NCBI GenBank assembly: GCA_036939355.1
Contig: JALLAP010002470.1
Span: forward strand, 1-11,455
Length of the DNA: 11,455 nucleotides
From: Thalassiosira profunda
Lineage: Eukaryota > Bacillariophyta > Thalassiosirophyceae > Thalassiosirales > Thalassiosiraceae
Direction of reading: 5' to 3'
Shown piece after piece: positions 7,026 through 11,455 of the stretch. Position 1 is the stretch's first letter. Every line of letters starts with the position of its first letter. The notes beneath the pieces were generated by a model that saw nothing but the letters and a program-made list of their open reading frames with translations, had not been told where the DNA came from and did no database searches. The position numbers and the translations under genes were made by a program.

Positions 7026-8316
7026 CTATGCTTTGATGCGTTCCGATCCAACGCCGAAAAAGTCCAGCCAGCGGCACGCGGTCATGACAACGCCGGCCAG
7101 TACGACAAACAACTTTCGGCGCCATCGAGGGCTATCCAACGTGCAACGTGTCAACGCCAACGCGTCCAATGTGGCCACCTCCTCCGAGGACAGATCCAGC
7201 GACAGGGATCCGAGCGTGTCCTCTGCTTGCTTTGTGGAACGGCAACCTACAAGCGGTATGACCCCCTTCGCCCGAGCCCAACTTAGTGCCACCTGCGCCA
7301 TGGATACCTTTGTCCCTTTTGCCGTGTCACTGTCACTGTGGTTGTCAGCAATCTTCCGCATCGTCGTTCTGAGGGGAAGCAAATCCTTGTAACCGATATG
7401 CATCATCTTCGCCGGGATGTTGCCCTTGAACTTCTCCTCGGTTAGATTGTCCGTTAGCAGCCCTTGCCCCAATGTGTTGTAAGCTATGATCGAAACATTC
7501 AGCTCCTCGCACGTGCGCTGCATCTTTTGGAGGGATTCGCTGTTGAAGTCTAGAAGGCTGTAATGCACCTGATTGACCACAACTTCGACACCAAACTTCT
7601 CCCCGGCGGCCACCGCCCTCCGCACCTCCTCCGCGGAGCAGTTGCTCAACCCATAATATCTCAACAGTCCCTTTCGTTTGCAAATGGCCGCACTCTTGAC
7701 CCAGTACTCAATTCCTCGACCGAGGTGCATGGGGCTGTGGAGGAGATAGATGGGACATGTTTGGATGCCCATCCTCGCGTTCGAGGCGCGCAATGCACGC
7801 TCGAAGCTGGAATGCGTCCACCGCCAGGGTACTGGCAGGAACTTTGTCATGATGATGAGATTGCTGCCCGATAAAACTGCGGTATTCTCCTGTGATGCAT
7901 CTGTTTCGGCGGTGGCGCCATCATCGGCACCCCCCTTCGCCTTCGCCTTCGACTTCGTCCCCGCCTCTCTCTGCGTCAACCTCCCCAACCTTTTCTCGCT
8001 GCTGCCGCCGCCGTACCCTTCGGCAGTATCGAATAGAACCACGCCACGAGATCGAAAGGCATCGTATATTGCGCGCGCCTCAGGTTCAAGCAGCACCTTT
8101 TGGGAGGCGATGACGTTGGTCGTTCCTGCAGGTTGACACTCAGCAACGAGTGAGCTCGAAGGTGCACATCACACAATTGCAACACATCACATCGCATGAG
8201 CTCCAAACCTCACCCCACTGCAGCATGCCCAGGGCCAACAGCGGCGGCTGGGGCATCCCCGGCCCTCCCGCGAGGGCGGGAAATCGACGCTCGAAGAGGC
8301 AGTTGGCGGTGGCCAT
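7026..8316 (-). CDS. Aldo-keto reductase, two exons
   Basis: The CDS is the complement of 7026-8125 joined to 8214-8316, giving 400 residues. Exon 1 supplies the first strand (PPLLALGMLQWG) and splits Gly-35 in phase 1; exon 2 continues TTNVIASQ. The family reduces carbonyls with NAD(P)H in a TIM barrel. The catalytic tetrad is visible: Asp-67 and Tyr-72 in FDTAEGYGGG, Lys-129 in MTKFLP and His-164 in IYLLHSP. The cofactor-side C-terminal strand reads VIPLVGCRSTKQAED. Two oddities stand out: a Lys/Ala/Gly/Asp-rich insert at about 87-122 in the loop before the catalytic Lys, and a 30-residue C-terminal extension with a short hydrophobic run at 373-385 that could touch a membrane. NQVHYSLLD and LGQGLLTD recall plastid-type AKRs of plants and algae, but no clear transit peptide is seen in the first 25 residues. 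The substrate is unknown. Confidence 0.9.
8126..8213 (-). other. Intron of aldo-keto reductase gene (88 nt)
   Basis: On the minus strand the intron begins GTGAGG at 8213 and ends CCTGCAG at 8126. Removing it joins the QWG strand of exon 1 to TTNVIA of exon 2 in frame. It is needed because exon 2 has no ATG before an upstream stop at 8171-8169. Confidence 0.88.
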
Positions 8317-8469
8317 CGTCGTGTTGCTTCTCAACCTGTTTTGGCAAGAAAAGGCTCCGCACGGCAGGAAAAGTATGTATTCCTACGTGGGAAGGATGAG
8401 AACCCCGCCGCCGCCCGCGGCTATCTTCCTCTTCGCTTGGGCTCCTCCACCACAATCATTCGACAAAGA
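8317..8469. promoter_or_regulatory. Divergent intergenic region, aldo-keto reductase / GNAT genes
   Basis: These 153 bp separate the two divergent start codons, so regulatory sequence must be shared or lie inside the genes. No TATA or CCAAT box stands out. A GTATGT donor-like hexamer lies at 8373. The promoter role rests on orientation alone. Confidence 0.35.
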
Positions 8470-9197
8470 ATGGTCTCAATGGACGAAGACGTAATGGTGG
8501 GCATAAATGGCGAAGATGGCACCAGAAAGAAAGTCAAGCCGGCTGGCAGGATCCCTCGGCTGACGAGCAAGATACCGGTGGACGAAGGAGACCTCGAACT
8601 GTCCTTGTTTGAGATGGCGGATGCCGAGGAGCTCTTCGCGGTGCTCGAAAGCAACAGAGAGTATCTGGGGCAGTGGCTGCCGTGGATGAGCAATGCACCC
8701 GCGATTAGGGACGAGAGAAAGTTTATCTTGGACAGTCTCGAGAAATTTGGCAGAAACGAGATAGCCTCGTATGCGATCAGGTGCGAGGGGCGGATTGTGG
8801 GTGGCCTGGGCTTCGCTCACATCGATTGGTTGAATAGAAGCTGCTCAGTGGGATACTGGCTCGACAAGAACTACACTGGACGTGGTATCATCACCAGGTG
8901 AGCATAATGTGCATGGGTTTATTTGAGTGGACAACTTGAAGCAGAAACCAACATGCCGTTGCCATCCGTGGCAGGTGCTGCAAAGCACTGTTCGAGAAAT
9001 GTTTTGACGATCTGCGGTTGCATCGAATCTCTCTCCATGCGGCAGTTGAGAACGCTAGGAGCCGGGCCGTCGCTGAACGCTTGGGAATGAGGCTTGAGGG
9101 CGTCAGCAAGGAGACAAGAATCCTCAACGGACATTTCGTCGACGACGCGCATTATGCCATCACATCTACGGAGTGGGAAGGGTCGGGGTTGATTTGA
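8470..9197 (+). CDS. GNAT acetyltransferase, RimJ/RimL type, two exons
   Basis: The CDS is 8470-8897 joined to 8975-9197, giving 216 residues; a second ATG at 8479 would remove three. These enzymes move acetyl from acetyl-CoA to an N-terminal or small-molecule amine. The RimJ/RimL signature is clear: LFAVLESNREYLGQWLPWM at 55-73, the central strand YAIRCEGRIVGGLGF at 101-115, VGYWLDKNYTGRGIITR at 127-143 (acetyl-CoA pyrophosphate-binding motif A), and after splicing LFEKCFDDLRLHRISL and NARSRAVAERLGMRLEG, the usual motif B with the ERLGM block. The intron cuts inside motif A at Arg-143. The first 40 residues are charged and not conserved-looking, with no clear targeting signal. The substrate cannot be told. 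It converges on the BEACH-WD40 gene. Confidence 0.9.
8898..8974 (+). other. Intron of GNAT gene (77 nt)
   Basis: The donor is CCAG|GTGAGC at 8898 and the acceptor is TGGCAG at 8974. Splicing restores AGG (Arg-143) and fuses the two halves of the GNAT fold without a stop. Read through, the first exon would end at TGA directly after the donor. Confidence 0.92.
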
Positions 9198-9261
9198 CAG
9201 TAGTGCAAACATTTCCCAGGTATCGTAGCAACCTTCTAACTCTAAATAGCTTCACCGTCTG

Positions 9262-11455
9262 TCAATCACTTCTTCTCTTCCGGAAGAAGAAGCCCCGTTC
9301 CTCTTTCACGACGCTGAGTGCCTCCTTGGATATCTCCTTCGCAGACCCAAGGAACGACGATCCAAACGACGACACTCCTCCCAACGCGTTCTTGACGGTT
9401 TGTGCCGGAAGCGCGAGGACGGTTCCAACAGCAGAGGAGACGGTACTCCGCTGGTGCTCGCCGCACCACTTACTGATTCCACGCAAGGCGTGTAACCGGA
9501 GTGTGCCCTCGGAACAACCCGCCGCTGCAACCACAGGCCTCGCGATAGTGGGACCAAAGTCCAGGTCGTAAACGACCTGTTGGGCCGACATATCGTCGCT
9601 GGTGTCTTCGGAGATGCGCCACTGATCAACAGTCACCAAAGGTTGAATGGAGGATATGAGATGCACTGACACTCCACCTCCGGCACAAACAAAGATTGCT
9701 CGCCCATCCACTGTTGAGAACATCTTCTTTGGCATGCCCCTATGCTTTTCGAGCAGCCGCGAACCCACATGTCTTCCCTCGACCGTAAACAGCTCCAAGG
9801 ACAAGGCCTCATGCAGCACAGTTTGCCCTTGNCGAACCCACATGTCTTCCCTCGACCGTAAACAGCTCCAAGGACAAGGCCTCATGCAGCACAGTTTGCC
9901 CTTGCATCAATTTCGTTGAGCAAACTGCTACAACAAAGCCTAGAATGCTGAGGCACACGGCCGGTGTGTCTGCGAATGTTGTTTGCACAACGACATCGCT
10001 GTCTTCAGTCATACTCTCCACGTGCAGATTCCCAGCATCTTCGGGTGGGGTGAAATTTCGTATCATGGCTCCGTTCCCCACGTCGAAGAGACAGCACAAC
10101 CTCGATGAGACGCTAGCGCAAATGCCCAGGGAGCTTGAGATGGCCACGCCTCGTATCGGTGCACCGCAATGGCCCATCATCCGGAGACGGGGCCTCAGAG
10201 GCCAATAATGCGAAGAAATGAAGCGCCAGAGGGTCGCACTTCCATCAGCACTGCCCACAACGACGAGTTCGCCCCCGACACCGCCTTGTCCGGATGCAGT
10301 TCCAATGGGGTCCATGTCGATCGCGGTGATGCGATCGGCGTGTATCGATGGGACAATCACTTCTCCGCTGATCTCTCCCTTGACGGGATCTACAAGCTGC
10401 ATCGCTAGCGCGCCCCTTCCATCCCCATCACTCAGAACGAGCAGGAGCGAACGATTGGCAAAGAGGGTCTTCGAGATACCCACCGTTGCATGCCGAGTAT
10501 CGTCCGATGCAGGAGAACAATAGGGCAGGCGAGGGATGCTGCGGAAGTTGAACAGCTCCCTCTGCGCCACAAAACAACCCTTGTCTCTGAAAATTCGCTC
10601 TCGGCCACCCTTATCTGGGGCATCGTCTTCTTGGTTGGAACCAGAGTCGCTTTCGGACTCCTCGTCTTCGAATTCAGGCCGCCACGCCCAGCGGAAGAAG
10701 TGAAAGACGCCTTTTGCGTCCACAGCCAGGCACCGATCGGCCAAAGCTAGTCGCGTGGAAATGAGAGGTGCATGTGGTCCTGGCGGAGGCGCCCCAAGGT
10801 GCACCTAAACGAGTGCAAGACAAGTTAGCAATCGTCCAGCAAGCGGTCCCCAATAAACACATGGCATGGAACTTACCCAATAAGACAACGGTGCATCCAT
10901 GAATGGCAGAGCTTTCCTTGCACTCCGGCCTGTCTCATCAGCTTCCAGTGCACCCTGATCGAGCGATCTGCTACTGTTCAGCGGTGCTGATTTGATATCG
11001 TATAAGTCGGAGAGAGTTCTACGGCGGCGGTGGTGTTGGCGTATTTGCTTCTTTGCGTGTCTCCGGTAGAAGAGTTGCATGGGACATTGGCCAAAGTGGG
11101 CTATTTGGAGCTCGGTCGCCCGACGCAGGGCTTCGTCTTCGATGCTCGCAACATCGACCGACCCGTAGTAGGTCAAGTAAAAGAAAACATTCTGGGCTTC
11201 AATGGCGGCCTTGCCTTGTTGCTTTCTCCCGAAGATGAGGTCGATCCAGTCGGGAAGCATTTCGGAACAAATATCACTCTCCAAGGCAAGCCGCATCACT
11301 TCGACAAATTTCTCTGGGCTCCCCTTTGCCCAAGGCGGCAGGATGACATCTCCTAGGACCTCGCCGTCTTGGCTGGTGCCCAGCTTGAACTCATTCGAGT
11401 TGCGGAGAAACGCCGGGTTCGAATAGAACTCCGGAATCAACTCTTTCACCTCGGC
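9262..11455 (-). CDS. BEACH-WD40 protein, C-terminal part, interrupted by an assembly duplication
   Basis: The CDS is the complement of 9262-10804 joined to 10877->11455; the N-terminus is beyond the right edge. About 682 residues are visible if one 73-base duplicate is ignored. The first exon here begins [20 protein letters not shown] and continues with [32 protein letters not shown] and [10 protein letters not shown], which is the conserved C-terminal half of the BEACH domain. A basic, Ser-rich linker follows. The second exon holds WD40-like blades, for example about 10205-10290 ([17 protein letters not shown]) and the next, [22 protein letters not shown]. The C-terminus ends in Phe/Arg/Lys-rich [14 protein letters not shown] proteins (neurobeachin, LYST, WDFY3/4 relatives) are large scaffolds in vesicle traffic, lysosome biology and autophagy. 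The frame breaks at 9832 because of the N and duplication; removing one copy plus the N restores it. Confidence 0.9.
9760..9904. repeat. Perfect 72-bp tandem duplication around one N
   Basis: Bases 9760-9831 and 9833-9904 are identical over 72 bases, with an N at 9832 between them. The unit encodes part of the BEACH-WD40 protein (around [12 protein letters not shown] on the minus strand) and is 24 codons long, so only the N breaks the frame. This is the pattern of two contig ends with an unmerged overlap joined by a one-base gap. Confidence 0.95.
10805..10876 (-). other. Intron of BEACH-WD40 gene (72 nt)
   Basis: On the minus strand the donor is TTGG|GTAAGT at 10876 and the acceptor is GTTTAG at 10805. 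It is a phase-0 intron joining PLSYW to [11 protein letters not shown]. Read-through would add residues without family resemblance and reach a stop. Confidence 0.88.

Noticed and set aside
8225..8494. Plus-strand frame opposite aldo-keto reductase exon 1 with a membrane-like stretch (LAVAIVVLLLNLFW), possibly an upstream exon of the GNAT gene
   Set aside because: The nearest donor (8373) and acceptor (8468) do not join it in frame with the GNAT, and the opposite strand carries the well-supported AKR first exon.

Overview
The window looks like nuclear DNA from a microalga with a secondary plastid, most likely a diatom or a related stramenopile. Four observations support this. Genes alternate strand every 1-2 kb with very short spacers. 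Three coding introns are tiny (72, 77 and 88 nt) with GT-AG ends, and each join restores a protein family across the junction. One gene encodes a tripartite leader: an ER-type signal peptide, a hydrophilic stretch, then a twin-arginine thylakoid-transfer segment. The families present (RING+Sel1, SPX, group II truncated globin, BEACH-WD40) are common in these algae. No bacterial-style operon, rRNA, tRNA, CRISPR array or transposon was seen. The species cannot be named from sequence alone.

Layout: (1) <1-1681, minus: a long reading frame, open to the window edge, for an SPX-like protein linked to phosphate or inositol-pyrophosphate sensing. (2) 1862-2725, plus: an unrecognised protein predicted to go to the thylakoid lumen. 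It diverges from gene 1 across 180 bp. (3) 3057-4046, plus: a RING-type zinc-finger protein with Sel1 repeats. (4) about 4085-4205: a degenerate second copy of the 3' end of gene 2. (5) 4441-4983, minus: a group II truncated hemoglobin. (6) 5293-6978, plus: a helical, TPR-like protein with a mitochondrial-type N-terminus. It diverges from the globin across a spacer rich in GGGT/ACCC dyads. (7) 7026-8316, minus: a two-exon aldo-keto reductase. (8) 8470-9197, plus: a two-exon RimJ/RimL-type GNAT acetyltransferase. (9) 9262->11455, minus: the C-terminal part of a BEACH-WD40 protein.

The genes do not form an evident pathway. They are arranged as divergent pairs (1/2, 5/6, 7/8) and tightly convergent pairs (6/7 with 47 bp between stops, 8/9 with 64 bp), so shared promoters and overlapping 3' UTRs are likely. 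The two structural oddities best supported by the sequence are the partial duplication of the lumen-protein gene on the far side of the RING-Sel1 gene, and a perfect 72-bp duplication around a single N inside the BEACH-WD40 gene. The second looks like an assembly join error rather than biology. I found no convincing new multi-gene system.
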